NCBI RefSeq assembly: GCF_000577335.1
Contig: NZ_CBYL010000003.1
Location: forward strand, 1-64,000
Source: Faecalispora jeddahensis
GTDB lineage: Bacteria; Bacillota; Clostridia; Oscillospirales; Acutalibacteraceae
DNA: 64,000 nt
Reading direction: 5' to 3'
Both the position numbers and the translations under genes were made by a program. Each line of letters begins with the position of its first letter. The first letter of the stretch is position 1. Under the pieces are notes generated by a model. The model made no database searches. It was not told the origin of the DNA and was given only the letters and a program-made list of their open reading frames with translations. Shown one piece after another: positions 1 to 10,204 of the stretch.

Positions 1-180
1 GCCGATGTCGATCATCCCGGCGCCCTGCTCCTGCATCTCGAGCGCGTGCGCCACCGCATCCTCCGGGCGAAAGTTCTGCCCGCCGTCAGAAAACGAATCG
101 GGCGTTACATTTAATATGCCCATGATACAGGCCGGACCATTCAATGAAAGGAAATATTTTCCCGCCCGGAACCCGCTCAT
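1..180 (-). CDS. folP: Dihydropteroate synthase, N-terminal part (cut by window edge)
   Basis: Joins p-aminobenzoate to 6-hydroxymethyl-dihydropterin diphosphate to make dihydropteroate in cytosolic folate synthesis. Only the first 60 codons are inside the window. They contain the family hallmark [15 protein letters not shown] (about residues 19-33), the pterin-binding first strand and loop. The ATG at 180 overlaps the folE stop in an ATGA, so the two are translationally coupled in one folate operon. The identification from the motif is firm; the rest of the enzyme lies outside the window. Confidence 0.93.
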   Translation of the reverse strand, partial: MSGFRAGKYFLSLNGPACIMGILNVTPDSFSDGGQNFRPEDAVAHALEMQEQGAGMIDIG

Positions 181-749
181 CGGCGACCTCCTCCCGCCAG
201 AAGCGACATGACCTCGCTGCGGGTCTTCGCCTCAGTGCGCATCGCTCCCCGCAGGGCGGAGGTCTGCGTAACCGCTCCGGCCGCGCGGATTCCCCGCATC
301 GTCATGCAGAGATGCTCGGCCTCGGCCACAACCGCCACGCCGTACGGTTTGAGATTATCAAACAGAAAATCCGCGATCTGCGCCGTCAGACGCTCCTGCA
401 CCTGAGGGCGCGAGGCAAAGGTCCTGACGATCCGGGCGAATTTGGAAAGCCCGATGATCCTGCCATCCTTGGGAATATAGGCGATATGCACCTTGCCCAC
501 AAAGGGCAGCAGGTGATGCTCACAAACGGAATACAGCGGAATATCACGTACCAGAACCAGCTCCCCATGCTGCTGCGGCTCCTGAAAAATCTTCAGGTGC
601 TCCATGGGGTCTTCCTCCAGTCCTGAAAAAATCTCGGCATACATCTTTGCGACGCGGTCCGGCGTTTCGAGCAATCCCTCGCGCTCGGGGTTCTCCCCCA
701 CCGCAAGCAGCAGCTCCGTTACCGCTGCCTTGATTCTCTCCTGATCCAT
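177..749 (-). CDS. folE: GTP cyclohydrolase I
   Basis: Converts GTP to 7,8-dihydroneopterin triphosphate, the first step of folate synthesis. The 190-residue product has the zinc and active-site motif [10 protein letters not shown] (Cys and paired His) and the second zinc cysteine in HLCMTMRG, both diagnostic of the type IA enzyme, and matches the usual 180-220 aa length. The frame is open further upstream, but the ATG at 749 is chosen because a GGGAGG ribosome site lies 8 nt before it and the family starts here. It is transcribed leftward and runs into folP by a 4-nt overlap. Confidence 0.95.
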   Translation of the reverse strand: MDQERIKAAVTELLLAVGENPEREGLLETPDRVAKMYAEIFSGLEEDPMEHLKIFQEPQQHGELVLVRDIPLYSVCEHHLLPFVGKVHIAYIPKDGRIIGLSKFARIVRTFASRPQVQERLTAQIADFLFDNLKPYGVAVVAEAEHLCMTMRGIRAAGAVTQTSALRGAMRTEAKTRSEVMSLLAGGGRR

Positions 750-1031
750 ATCCAAAGCCTCCCAACCAATTCTTATTTCCAATCGGGCAACATACCTGCA
801 TAATCCTTCCAGATGAACGCCGAAAATCAAGCATTGTGCTCACTCGCGGTCTGTTTGCAGACATCCGGCAGGTAAAATCGCCAAAAATAACGCGTGATCT
901 TTTCTTAACAATCGAATCATGCTACAATTTAGTAATAGCATACCGAAAACATCGTCAATATGCAATAGATTACCCGCTCGTTCCCGAAAATTTGCGGGGA
1001 GCGCGGTACCAATAAGGAGGATTTCAATCTC

Positions 1032-1889
1032 ATGCATTATGAAGGTACCATTTTCCGCCCGCCGTCGGAGGCCGACAGCCTGCTGGTTCAGGTGACGGTG
1101 GGCTGTTCGTGGAATAAATGCACATTCTGCGACATGTATTCCGATAAGCAGTTCCGCGTACGCAATCTGGATGAAATCAAGGCAGACCTTGTAGAAGGCT
1201 CCCGCTGGCGTAATCAAATCCGCCGCATCTTTTTGTGCGACGGCGATGCGCTGGTGCTGAAAACGCCGATGCTGCTCGAAATTCTGGGAACCATCCGCGA
1301 GCTGTACCCCGATCTGGATGCGGTTCGCGTCTATGCTTCCGCCAAGGACATTCTGCGCAAGAGCCATGAGGAATTGTGTCAGCTGCACGAGGCAGGGCTC
1401 GAGATGGTTTACATTGGTCTCGAATCCGGCAGCGACAAGGTTCTGGAGGAAGTCAACAAGGGCATCACCAAGGCCGAGATGATCGCGGCTGCAAAAGCGG
1501 CCACCGACGCGGGCCTGCGCCTTTCGATCAGCATAATCTCCGGACTTGGCGGGCAGGAGTTCTCGCGCGAGCATATCCTTGAAACCGCGGACGCCCTGAA
1601 CCAGATGCAGCCCGACTACGTGGGCATGCTGGTTCTGCACGCCGGCAACGACACCGACATGTTCCGCAAAATCGCTGAGGGAACGTTCCGTCTTCCCTCC
1701 GCGACGCAGGTGCTGGAGGAGATGAAGCTGCTGATCGAGAATCTGGATTTGAAGCACTGCTACTACACAAGCGCACACGCCTCCAACTATATTGATGTGC
1801 GCGGGCGTTTGCCGGAGGACAAAGAAGCGATGCTGCGCAACATTGAGCGTCTGACCGAGCTGGTGCGCAAAAGAGAAGCTCACCGATAA
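1032..1889 (+). CDS. Radical SAM protein
   Basis: A 285-residue radical SAM enzyme of the COG1032-like group; the substrate is unknown. The cluster motif near residue 25 reads GCSWNKCTFCDMY, so the first two cysteines are four residues apart (CX4CX2C) instead of the canonical three. Later blocks fit the TIM-barrel core: GLESGSDKVLEEVNKG (SAM-contact region) and ISIISGLGG. AAGGAGG stands 11 nt upstream of the ATG. The gene is monocistronic, divergent from folE, and followed by a terminator. No accessory domain (B12, TRAM) is visible. Family certain, function open. Confidence 0.85.
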   Translation: MHYEGTIFRPPSEADSLLVQVTVGCSWNKCTFCDMYSDKQFRVRNLDEIKADLVEGSRWRNQIRRIFLCDGDALVLKTPMLLEILGTIRELYPDLDAVRVYASAKDILRKSHEELCQLHEAGLEMVYIGLESGSDKVLEEVNKGITKAEMIAAAKAATDAGLRLSISIISGLGGQEFSREHILETADALNQMQPDYVGMLVLHAGNDTDMFRKIAEGTFRLPSATQVLEEMKLLIENLDLKHCYYTSAHASNYIDVRGRLPEDKEAMLRNIERLTELVRKREAHR

Positions 1890-1904
1890 ATAACGAACCA
1901 CGTT

Positions 1905-1949
1905 TGCCGCCTGAGAAGTCTTATGACTTTTGGGGCGGCACTTTATTTT
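1905..1949 (+). terminator. Terminator of the radical SAM gene
   Basis: TGCCGCC (1905-1911) pairs with GGCGGCA (1934-1940), with an inner GTC/GAC stem, followed by CTTTATTTT. It lies 15 nt after the stop codon. Confidence 0.75.
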
Positions 1950-1963
1950 GTACACATAAAGGA

Positions 1964-2002
1964 AAAACCGCCTCCGGGAGCGAATTCCCAAGGCGGTTTT
2001 TT
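1964..2002 (-). terminator. Terminator of the purine permease gene (bidirectional)
   Basis: AAAACCGCCT (1964-1973) pairs with AGGCGGTTTT (1991-2000), T-rich on both strands. It sits about 45 nt past the permease stop at 2047 and backs up the radical SAM terminator on the other strand. Confidence 0.8.
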
Positions 2003-2046
2003 CTGTATAAAACCTCAAGCTAAACTAAAAAGGCGAACAAACAAAT

Positions 2047-3492
2047 TTAACTGATTTTTGCAAGGATTACAAAATTCAGCACGAACAGGATGGTAGCGAC
2101 CCACAGGATGGGGTGAATCTCTTTTGCCTTGCCCTTCACTGTCTTAATGATGCAGTAGAACAGGAAGCCTGCGGCGATACCATAAGAAATGCTGTAGCAA
2201 AGCGCCATGAAGATACCGGCGAAAAATCCGGGAATCGCGTCTTCCATGTCTTCCCACTTAATGTCGCGGAAGGAGCTGAGCATCATGATACCGACAATAA
2301 TCAAAGACGGGGCGATGGCCGCGTCGGGAATCGCACTGACAAGCGGTGCAAAGAATGCGCTGAGAATAAACATGGCTGCGGTGACAACACTGGTCAGGCC
2401 GGTGCGTCCGCCCGCGCCGATACCGGCTGCGCTTTCCACATAAGTAGTGGTGTTAGAGGTACCGAAGATCGCACCGATGGAGGTAGCGGTCGCATCCGCG
2501 AACAGCGCTCTGTCCATCTTGGACGAAAAGCCCTGATTCTCTTCCAGCGTCTTTTCATCCTGCTCGGAGAAAATGCCGGACTTGCGGCCGGTGCCGATAA
2601 AGGTGCCGATGGTATCAAACGTATCAGACAAGCTGAATGCGAAAATTGTCATTAAAACGAGGGGAAGCTTCGAAGCATCTGAGAACAGTGACTGCATGCC
2701 GGGGTTGCCGAACGCCGCGCCGAAGGTCTCGGGCAGCTGGCTGACCGCGTCGGAAAAGCTGACGGAATTGCTCATGGAGGTCAGGCCCAGCGGAATACCG
2801 ATCACGGCAGTGACCAGAATGCCGAGCAGGATCGCGCCCTTTACGTTGCGGATAATCAGAATCACGGTGAGGATAATGCCGAACAGCGCCAGCAGAACCG
2901 CCGGGGAGTTGAACTGCACAATCGCGGGAACAATGCTTGAATTCGCAATGACCGTGCCGCCGTCCAGAACGATATTCTGGCCGGGGTCAGAGGTAAAGGT
3001 GAGCAGGCCGCACTTTTTCACGCCGATATACGCGATGAACACGCCGATACCGCCGCCGATCGCGTGCTGCAGCATGGGAGGAATTGCCTCGATAATCATT
3101 TTACGGATTCTGGTGACCGTAATAATAATGTTCAGGATACCGCACAGGAAAACCATCGCGAGAGCTTCCTGCCACTGAAAGCCTAAACCGAAGCAAACGG
3201 TAAAAACAAAGAAAGCGTTCAGGCCCATACCGGGAGCCTGTGCATAAGGTACGTTGGCAAACAGCCCCATCACAAGGGTACCGATCACCGAAGCGATAAT
3301 GGTTGCCAGAAAAACCGCGCCCCAGGGCATTCCCGTCTGCGACAGCATGCTGGGGTTTACCATAATAATGTACACCATGGTAAAGAAGGTAGTTACGCCT
3401 GCCATGACCTCGGTTCTGACGTTGGTGTTCTGACCCTTCAGATCAAAGAAATCTCCCTTGGGGTGAAACGTGACCTGTTTGTTTTCCGCCAT
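2047..3492 (-). CDS. NCS2-family purine permease (AzgA/PbuG type)
   Basis: A 481-residue membrane protein that by family imports guanine/hypoxanthine or adenine with protons. Visible marks are the N-terminal segment LKGQNTNVRTEVMAGVTTFF, the QAPGMGLNAFF stretch of the first half and about a dozen hydrophobic segments; length and motifs match the AzgA-like branch rather than the uracil/xanthine UraA branch. RBS AGGAGG precedes the ATG by 8 nt. It is monocistronic with its own sigma-A promoter and a roughly 85-nt leader holding a terminator-like hairpin, so attenuation control is likely. The exact base transported cannot be read from sequence. Confidence 0.9.
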   Translation of the reverse strand: MAENKQVTFHPKGDFFDLKGQNTNVRTEVMAGVTTFFTMVYIIMVNPSMLSQTGMPWGAVFLATIIASVIGTLVMGLFANVPYAQAPGMGLNAFFVFTVCFGLGFQWQEALAMVFLCGILNIIITVTRIRKMIIEAIPPMLQHAIGGGIGVFIAYIGVKKCGLLTFTSDPGQNIVLDGGTVIANSSIVPAIVQFNSPAVLLALFGIILTVILIIRNVKGAILLGILVTAVIGIPLGLTSMSNSVSFSDAVSQLPETFGAAFGNPGMQSLFSDASKLPLVLMTIFAFSLSDTFDTIGTFIGTGRKSGIFSEQDEKTLEENQGFSSKMDRALFADATATSIGAIFGTSNTTTYVESAAGIGAGGRTGLTSVVTAAMFILSAFFAPLVSAIPDAAIAPSLIIVGIMMLSSFRDIKWEDMEDAIPGFFAGIFMALCYSISYGIAAGFLFYCIIKTVKGKAKEIHPILWVATILFVLNFVILAKIS

Positions 3493-3516
3493 TCGTTCAT
3501 TCCTCCTGAAATAAAG

Positions 3517-3540
3517 TAAGAAGCCAAATGCGGCTTCTTA
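3517..3540 (-). promoter_or_regulatory. Terminator-like hairpin in the permease leader
   Basis: On the minus strand TAAGAAGCC and GGCTTCTTA form a perfect 9-bp stem followed by CTTTATTT, between the predicted start of transcription and the RBS. It resembles the expression platform of an attenuator. The short sequence upstream (about 40 nt) does not match the purine riboswitch core, so the sensor is not identified. Confidence 0.5.
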
Positions 3541-3581
3541 GGGATTTTGCCTATCTTTTAGGACTTGAATCAACAATCCTA

Positions 3582-3610
3582 AGTATAGAGAATTCCTCGC
3601 TTAAAATCAA
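3582..3610 (-). promoter_or_regulatory. Sigma-A promoter of the purine permease
   Basis: Minus-strand TTGATT (3610-3605), 17-nt spacer, TATACT (3587-3582). Close to consensus; predicted start near 3575. Confidence 0.7.
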
Positions 3611-3744
3611 GTGTGCGAATCGACAAATTTTTCGATTTGGAAACAGTTTATTCATAACTTTTTTAAGAATTTTACATGATTTCTTTCTTTTTTCAAAATA
3701 ATTGGCTCTATATCATTGTCAAAATCTGCGGTTTTTTATACTTG

Positions 3745-3777
3745 AAAGAAGGGTTTGCTCTGCAGAACAAACCCTTC
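3745..3777 (-). terminator. Terminator of gdhA
   Basis: GAAGGGTTTG (3748-3757) pairs with CAAACCCTTC (3768-3777); on the minus strand the stem is followed by TTTCAAG. It lies about 30 nt after the gdhA stop. Confidence 0.75.
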
Positions 3778-3808
3778 GACATCGATACAAAAGAGACAGC
3801 GGACTGAT

Positions 3809-5402
<1,594 letters not shown>

Positions 5403-5437
5403 GAAAGGAACGGTTCCTTGCTGGAACCGTTCCTTTT
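5403..5437 (-). terminator. Terminator of pckG
   Basis: AAAGGAACGGTTCC (5404-5417) pairs with GGAACCGTTCCTTT (5423-5436). The stem lies about 50 nt past the pckG stop; the following U-tract is short. Confidence 0.7.
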
Positions 5438-5485
5438 ATGCAGATTATTTGTATGGAATAAAAACCCACACGATTGATCAAAAAC

Positions 5486-7255
5486 TTATTTTACGCGCTC
5501 TTTCAGCTTCTCGAGCTCGTCATGCAGCTCTTTGGGCAGCTTATCGCCGAATTTCTGGTAGAATTCCTCAATGCCCTCAGCTTCCTTGGCCCACTGTGCC
5601 TTGTCAATCTTCAGGATGCTGCGCAGCGTCTCGAGAGAAATCTCATCCTCAATGCCGTTGATATTGATATCCTCCGCCTTTGGTACAAAGCCGATCGGGG
5701 TTTCCTCCGCATCTGCTTTTCCCTCTACGCGGGCAATGATCCAATCCAGCACGCGCATGTTGTCGCCGAAGCCGGGCCACAGGAAATGACCCTCGTCGTC
5801 CAGACGGAACCAGTTGACGTTGAAGATTTTTGGAGCCTTATCGCCCAGAGTTTTGCCCATCTCGATCCAGTGGCCGAAATAGTCACCCATGTGGTAACCG
5901 CAGAATGGCAGCATCGCCATGGGATCGCGGCGAACGACGCCGACAGCGCCGGCTGCGGCGGCTGTGGTTTCGGAAGCCATGATGGAACCGACGAACACAC
6001 CGTTATCCCAATCGCGGGACTGATAGACCAGCGGAGTGGTCTGCGCGCGGCGGCCGCCGAAGATGATGGCGGAAATCGGCACGCCCTCGCCCTTATCCAG
6101 CTCGGGGCTGATGCAGGGGCAATTCTTGGCAGGCGCGGTAAAGCGGCTGTTGGGGTGCGCACCCTTATCAGAGGAAGTAGTGCCGTCCCAGGGCTCGCCC
6201 TTCCAGTTCAACGCGTTCTTGGGAGGGTTCTTGTCAAGGCCCTCCCACCAGACAGTGTTGTCGTCGAGGTTATGCGCAACATTGGTAAAGATGGTGCCTC
6301 TCTTGGTAGACTCCAGAGCGTTAAAGTTGGATTTGGCGTTCGTGCCGGGCGCGACGCCGAAGAATCCATTTTCGGGGTTAATGGCATACAGTCTGCCGTC
6401 CGCACCGGGACGCATCCACGCGATGTCGTCGCCGACTGTCCAGACCTTATAGCCCTTACTGCGGTAACCCTCCGGCGGAATCAGCATCGCCAGGTTCGTC
6501 TTGCCGCAGGCAGACGGGAACGCCGCCGAAATATAGGTGACCTCGCCCTCGGGATTCTCGATGCCCAGAATCAGCATATGCTCCGCCATCCAGCCCTGCT
6601 GACGGCCCAGATTGGATGCAATGCGCAGCGCAAAGCATTTTTTGCCCAGCAGAACGTTTCCGCCGTAACCGGAGTTCACGGAAATGATGGTGTTATCCTC
6701 AGGAAAATGGCATATGTAGCGCTTTTCCTGATCGATCTGGCATTTGCAGTGCAGCCCGCGCACCCACTCGGGATTATCGCCCAGAACATCCCAAACCGCC
6801 TGGCCAACACGGGTCATGATCGCCATGTTCAGCACAACGTAGATGGAATCCGTCAGTTCAACGCCGATTTTTGCCAGAGGAGAACCAACCGGGCCCATGG
6901 AGTAGGGAATCACATACATTGTGCGGCCCTTATAGCTGTCCCGAGCAATATCATAAAGCATCTCGTAGGCTTTCTTCGGCTCCATCCAGTTGTTAGTAGG
7001 GCCTGCATCCTCTTCCTTGCGGGAGCAGATAAAGGTACGATCCTCCACGCGGGCAACGTCATTGACCGCTGTGCGGTGCAGATAGCAATCCGGCAGCTTT
7101 TCCTGGTTGAGCTTAATGAGCTCACCGGTAGAGCAAGCCTCTGCTCTCAGCTGTTCGATCTGCTGCTCTGAGCCGTCGATCCAAACGACCTGATCGGGGC
7201 TGACAAGAGCTTTCATTTCTTCGATCCAGTTCAATACCGATTTGTTATTTGTCAT
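5486..7255 (-). CDS. pckG: Phosphoenolpyruvate carboxykinase (GTP)
   Basis: Interconverts oxaloacetate plus GTP and PEP plus CO2 plus GDP. The 589-residue length and motifs are those of the GTP class: nucleotide P-loop FPSACGKTN (about residue 245-255), metal-binding VGDDIAWM, and RIASNLGRQQGWMAEHM. The ATP-class signature is absent. GAAGGAG precedes the ATG. Monocistronic with a strong promoter. In fermenting clostridia the enzyme often runs in the CO2-fixing direction from PEP to C4 acids; direction here is inference. Confidence 0.96.
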   Translation of the reverse strand: MTNNKSVLNWIEEMKALVSPDQVVWIDGSEQQIEQLRAEACSTGELIKLNQEKLPDCYLHRTAVNDVARVEDRTFICSRKEEDAGPTNNWMEPKKAYEMLYDIARDSYKGRTMYVIPYSMGPVGSPLAKIGVELTDSIYVVLNMAIMTRVGQAVWDVLGDNPEWVRGLHCKCQIDQEKRYICHFPEDNTIISVNSGYGGNVLLGKKCFALRIASNLGRQQGWMAEHMLILGIENPEGEVTYISAAFPSACGKTNLAMLIPPEGYRSKGYKVWTVGDDIAWMRPGADGRLYAINPENGFFGVAPGTNAKSNFNALESTKRGTIFTNVAHNLDDNTVWWEGLDKNPPKNALNWKGEPWDGTTSSDKGAHPNSRFTAPAKNCPCISPELDKGEGVPISAIIFGGRRAQTTPLVYQSRDWDNGVFVGSIMASETTAAAAGAVGVVRRDPMAMLPFCGYHMGDYFGHWIEMGKTLGDKAPKIFNVNWFRLDDEGHFLWPGFGDNMRVLDWIIARVEGKADAEETPIGFVPKAEDININGIEDEISLETLRSILKIDKAQWAKEAEGIEEFYQKFGDKLPKELHDELEKLKERVK

Positions 7256-7303
7256 TCCAGTTCTCCTTCCGGCCTGATAGCCAAATACGATAACTCTGGT
7301 TTT

Positions 7304-7332
7304 ATTATAATCGATTTTGGCTCAGGAATCAA
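7304..7332 (-). promoter_or_regulatory. Sigma-A promoter of pckG
   Basis: Minus-strand TTGATT (7332-7327), 17-nt spacer, perfect TATAAT (7309-7304); the leader is about 40 nt. Confidence 0.75.
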
Positions 7333-7528
7333 TTGATATTTGTGGATTGTCAACCAAAAAACAAACGGAATATCTGTTAAGTTCGTTTAAAGAATCACGA
7401 AAAAAACACTGCCTGCCAACCCTTTCCAAGCCAGTACTTATTTTACCCGATAAAGCCCGTTCATTTTTTCCTCCGCCGAAAACAGAGGAGAAAATTCCGG
7501 TTTTTACACAAGGTGCTGCAATCGGCTC

Positions 7529-8548
7529 TCATGCTTTAAAATCAAGCTGAATGTCCATAGTAGCGAGCGCGTTCAGATCAAGCCCGGCGCGCCTGCCCGC
7601 CTGAAATTCGTAATACCCCTGCGACGCCACCATCGCCGCGTTGTCCCCGCACAAAGAAAGCTCGGGCCGGTAAAACTCCCATCCGTTCGCACGGCAGATT
7701 CGCTCCAGCTCGCGCCGCAGCAGCGAATTGGCGGAAACACCGCCCGCAATCACCAGCCGGCGTTCCTTGGTTTCACGCATGGCGGCAACTACGTTGCGCA
7801 CCAGACAGTCCACCACCGCGCGGCGGAACGAAGCCGCCAGATCGGCACGGGGAAGCTCGTCCCCTTTTTGCGCGGCATTGTGGATCAGATTGATGACCGC
7901 CGTTTTCAGCCCGGAAAAGCTGAAATCAAACGGAGCGCCATCCACCGACGGATGCGGCAGGGAAAACGCGTCCGGATTCCCCAGCTCTGCCTCTTTGTCC
8001 AGAAATACGCCGCCCGGGTAAGGCAGGCCCATGGCACGGGCCGCCTTGTCGAATGCTTCGCCCGCGGCGTCGTCGCGCGTGCAGCCCAATACGCGGAACT
8101 CGGTATAATCCGTCACATGTACAATATGCGTGTGCCCGCCGGAAACCACCAGGCACAAAAAGGGAGGCTTGAGCGAGGCGCTCGTCAGATAATTCGCCGC
8201 CACATGCGAGCGCAGGTGGTGCACCGGCACCAGCGGCACACCGGACGCAAAGCTCAGCCCTTTCGCAAAATTCACACCGACCAAAAGCGCGCCGATCAGT
8301 CCCGGTGCGGCAGTGACCGCGATCGCATCCAGTTCCTTTATGTTTGTTCCGGCGTCGTCCAGCGCCTGCTGCACCACGCCGACAATGGCCTCCGCATGGC
8401 GGCGCGAGGCTATTTCCGGTACCACACCGCCGAATTTGCGGTGCTCCAGCACCTGCGACGCAATCACAGACGACAGCACACGGCGGCCATCTTCTACCAC
8501 GGACGCAGCCGTTTCATCGCACGAGCTTTCAATTCCTAACAATCTCAT
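7529..8548 (-). CDS. tsaD: tRNA N6-adenosine threonylcarbamoyltransferase
   Basis: Transfers the threonylcarbamoyl group to A37 of ANN-decoding tRNAs to make t6A, working with TsaB/TsaE (not in this window). The 339-residue Kae1/ASKHA protein begins MRLLGIESSCDETAAS and has the metal-binding HLRSH (HxxxH), VSGGHTHIV, and C-terminal GGVSANSLLRREL. The ATG at 8548 overlaps the stop of the flavoprotein gene (ATGA), which fixes the start better than the in-frame codons upstream. Last gene of a four-gene minus-strand cluster. Confidence 0.96.
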   Translation of the reverse strand: MRLLGIESSCDETAASVVEDGRRVLSSVIASQVLEHRKFGGVVPEIASRRHAEAIVGVVQQALDDAGTNIKELDAIAVTAAPGLIGALLVGVNFAKGLSFASGVPLVPVHHLRSHVAANYLTSASLKPPFLCLVVSGGHTHIVHVTDYTEFRVLGCTRDDAAGEAFDKAARAMGLPYPGGVFLDKEAELGNPDAFSLPHPSVDGAPFDFSFSGLKTAVINLIHNAAQKGDELPRADLAASFRRAVVDCLVRNVVAAMRETKERRLVIAGGVSANSLLRRELERICRANGWEFYRPELSLCGDNAAMVASQGYYEFQAGRRAGLDLNALATMDIQLDFKA

Positions 8549-9273
8549 TCCTGTTTCCCCTTTGTCTGATTCCACGGTTTTTCGCCCTGCGCCCAGCCCT
8601 GCTCCGTCCAGTAAGTCCGGTCTGCGGGGTTATCCGCAAACTTGAATACCGCCTGCTTCATGATAAAAAACATTCCCTTTGTCCGGATGGACGTCGAAGG
8701 GCCCTTTTTCAGGCTCTCGTACAGCCGTTCCGCCGTCCGCACCAGAGAACGCTCCGCTTTGATGCGGCGGCTTTCCTTCATATCATCAAAGCCTTCGGAC
8801 CATAAGGTAACCCCACAGCGAAAAATCCGGCTGATTCCCCAATACGACAGTGAACGGGCAATATTATTGATTGCGTACTTGGTCCCCGCGCCCGCCGTGG
8901 TGGAAACGATCAGCGCGCTTTTATGGAACATCTCCCTGCGCGGGCGGTGCGCCATAAACAGATACCCGAAATGATCGAGCATGTTTTTCATCGGCGCCGC
9001 CATTTCCATCACGTACACCGGCGAAGCAAAGATCAGGCCGTCGGCCTCCAGCATTGCGCTTTCGATCGGCCCCGCATATTCCCGGTGGGGACACTTCTCT
9101 TCACCCTTCATAAAACAGGTATAGCATCCCGTGCAGAACTTCGGGAAATCCTGCGGCAGATAAAATTCGGTAAACTCCGCAGGCCCCAGAGCGGCCAGCC
9201 GCTTTTTGACGATCTGCACCGCGTGGTATGTATTCTTTTTGCGGGGGCCGCCGTACACAATACAGTATTTCAT
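8545..9273 (-). CDS. Flavodoxin-fold NAD(P)H-dependent oxidoreductase
   Basis: A 242-residue protein of the FMN reductase/iron-sulfur flavoprotein superfamily. It shows an N-terminal flavodoxin strand with phosphate-binding GGPRKKNT, then CTGCYTCFMKGEEKCPH, a cysteine-rich segment near residues 48-64 that could be a redox or metal site, then the FMN-contacting ASPVYVMEMAAPMKNMLDH. It lies between rimI and tsaD with a 4-nt overlap into tsaD. The electron partner and substrate are unknown. GAAGGAT lies upstream of the ATG. Confidence 0.8.
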   Translation of the reverse strand: MKYCIVYGGPRKKNTYHAVQIVKKRLAALGPAEFTEFYLPQDFPKFCTGCYTCFMKGEEKCPHREYAGPIESAMLEADGLIFASPVYVMEMAAPMKNMLDHFGYLFMAHRPRREMFHKSALIVSTTAGAGTKYAINNIARSLSYWGISRIFRCGVTLWSEGFDDMKESRRIKAERSLVRTAERLYESLKKGPSTSIRTKGMFFIMKQAVFKFADNPADRTYWTEQGWAQGEKPWNQTKGKQE

Positions 9274-9286
9274 CGAAATCCTTCTT

Positions 9287-9745
9287 TCAGCAAAAGGCTT
9301 TTGTCATGATCAGGCCATCTTCTTTCGGCTGCTCGTACATCCCGCGGCGCAGGCCGATTTCTGCAAATCCACAGCTCCGGTATAAATGGATCGCGTTTTG
9401 ATTCGAGACGCGCACCTCCAGCGACAAGGCCGCCGCGCCGCGCCCGATCGCCGCCCGCTCCAATGCCTGCATCAGCAGCCGCCCGGCCCCGTGCCGACGG
9501 AACCCTGGGTCTACCGCAACATTGGTGACGTACGCTTCATCCAGAATACAGTGCATTCCCGCGTAGCCGATAGTTTCCCCGCCGCACTCCGCCGCCAGAA
9601 AGCAGGCCGTCGGCTCCAGAAGCTCTGTCGCAAGGCCCTCACGCGACCAGGGCAGCGAAAAGCAGAGCCGCTCCAGCGCGGCGAGCGCGTCCAGATGATG
9701 TTCCCGCATCGGGACAATGCGGATTTCTTCAGTGCCCCAGCTCAT
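9287..9745 (-). CDS. rimI: Ribosomal protein alanine N-acetyltransferase-like GNAT protein
   Basis: A 152-residue GNAT-fold acetyltransferase; by family it acetylates the N-terminal alanine of ribosomal protein bS18. Seen: the acetyl-CoA loop RRHGAGRLLMQAL, preceded by AYVTNVAVDPGFR, and the C-terminal NQNAIHLYRSCGF motif, all typical of RimI. The start is the ATG at 9745, with GAGGAG upstream, overlapping the preceding phosphatase gene by 17 nt. Next to tsaD, as in many Firmicutes, which supports RimI over a generic GNAT. Confidence 0.85.
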   Translation of the reverse strand: MSWGTEEIRIVPMREHHLDALAALERLCFSLPWSREGLATELLEPTACFLAAECGGETIGYAGMHCILDEAYVTNVAVDPGFRRHGAGRLLMQALERAAIGRGAAALSLEVRVSNQNAIHLYRSCGFAEIGLRRGMYEQPKEDGLIMTKAFC

Positions 9746-10154
9746 GCAAAAGCTCCTCAAGCGCCTTTTGAATCTGGTCGCGGCTGGCGCGGTAAATGGC
9801 CATGCTGCCGCCGAACGGGTCGCCGACTCCGCCGCCGAGTACCTTGATTTTCTCCTGCGGTACTCCCGACGATTTGAGCACCCCGGCATGGCTCTGCATC
9901 ATGACCACAAACAGATCGGCGGATTGCAGCATTTCCTGCGAAAGGGGTTTGGCGCGGTGAGCGGAAAGATCGACGCCCAGCTCGCGGCAGGCGGTCACCG
10001 CGTTGTCTGCCGCAGGCTCGCCGGGATTCGCGAATAGCCCGGCGCTGTCACAGGTAATGTCCATGATGCCGCGCTCGGCCAGCAGCCTGCGGAACAGGCC
10101 TTCGGCCATCGGACTGCGGCAGGTGTTGCCCGTACAGATAAAGATGATTTTCAT
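9729..10154 (-). CDS. ywlE: Low-molecular-weight phosphatase, probably protein-arginine phosphatase
   Basis: A 141-residue LMW phosphatase with the P-loop CTGNTCRSPMAEG at the N-terminus and the general-acid Asp in VGDPFGGS. The residue after GN is Thr; in Bacillus YwlE this Thr selects phospho-arginine over phospho-tyrosine, where Ile or Leu is usual. So it probably removes McsB-type arginine phosphorylation marks (inference). The start is the second of two close ATGs (10154), because an AGAGG lies 6-7 nt before it. Follows polA by 50 nt and overlaps rimI. Confidence 0.85.
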   Translation of the reverse strand: MKIIFICTGNTCRSPMAEGLFRRLLAERGIMDITCDSAGLFANPGEPAADNAVTACRELGVDLSAHRAKPLSQEMLQSADLFVVMMQSHAGVLKSSGVPQEKIKVLGGGVGDPFGGSMAIYRASRDQIQKALEELLHELGH

Positions 10155-10204
10155 ATGCATTCCTCTTTCTTCCCGGCAGATCACCGGGGAGCTGAATGAT
10201 GGGT

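Noticed and set aside
840-2018. Long open frame (392 codons) antisense to the radical SAM gene
   Set aside because: Shadow frame of a GC-biased real gene; low-complexity product, no RBS, and the plus-strand protein has clear family motifs.
3540-3600. Purine (guanine/adenine) riboswitch upstream of the permease
   Set aside because: The conserved aptamer junction strings are absent and the space between promoter and hairpin is too short.
5474-7171. 565-codon open frame antisense to pckG
   Set aside because: Mirror of the GC3-rich pckG codons; no RBS, no recognisable domain, and it runs through the pckG active-site region.
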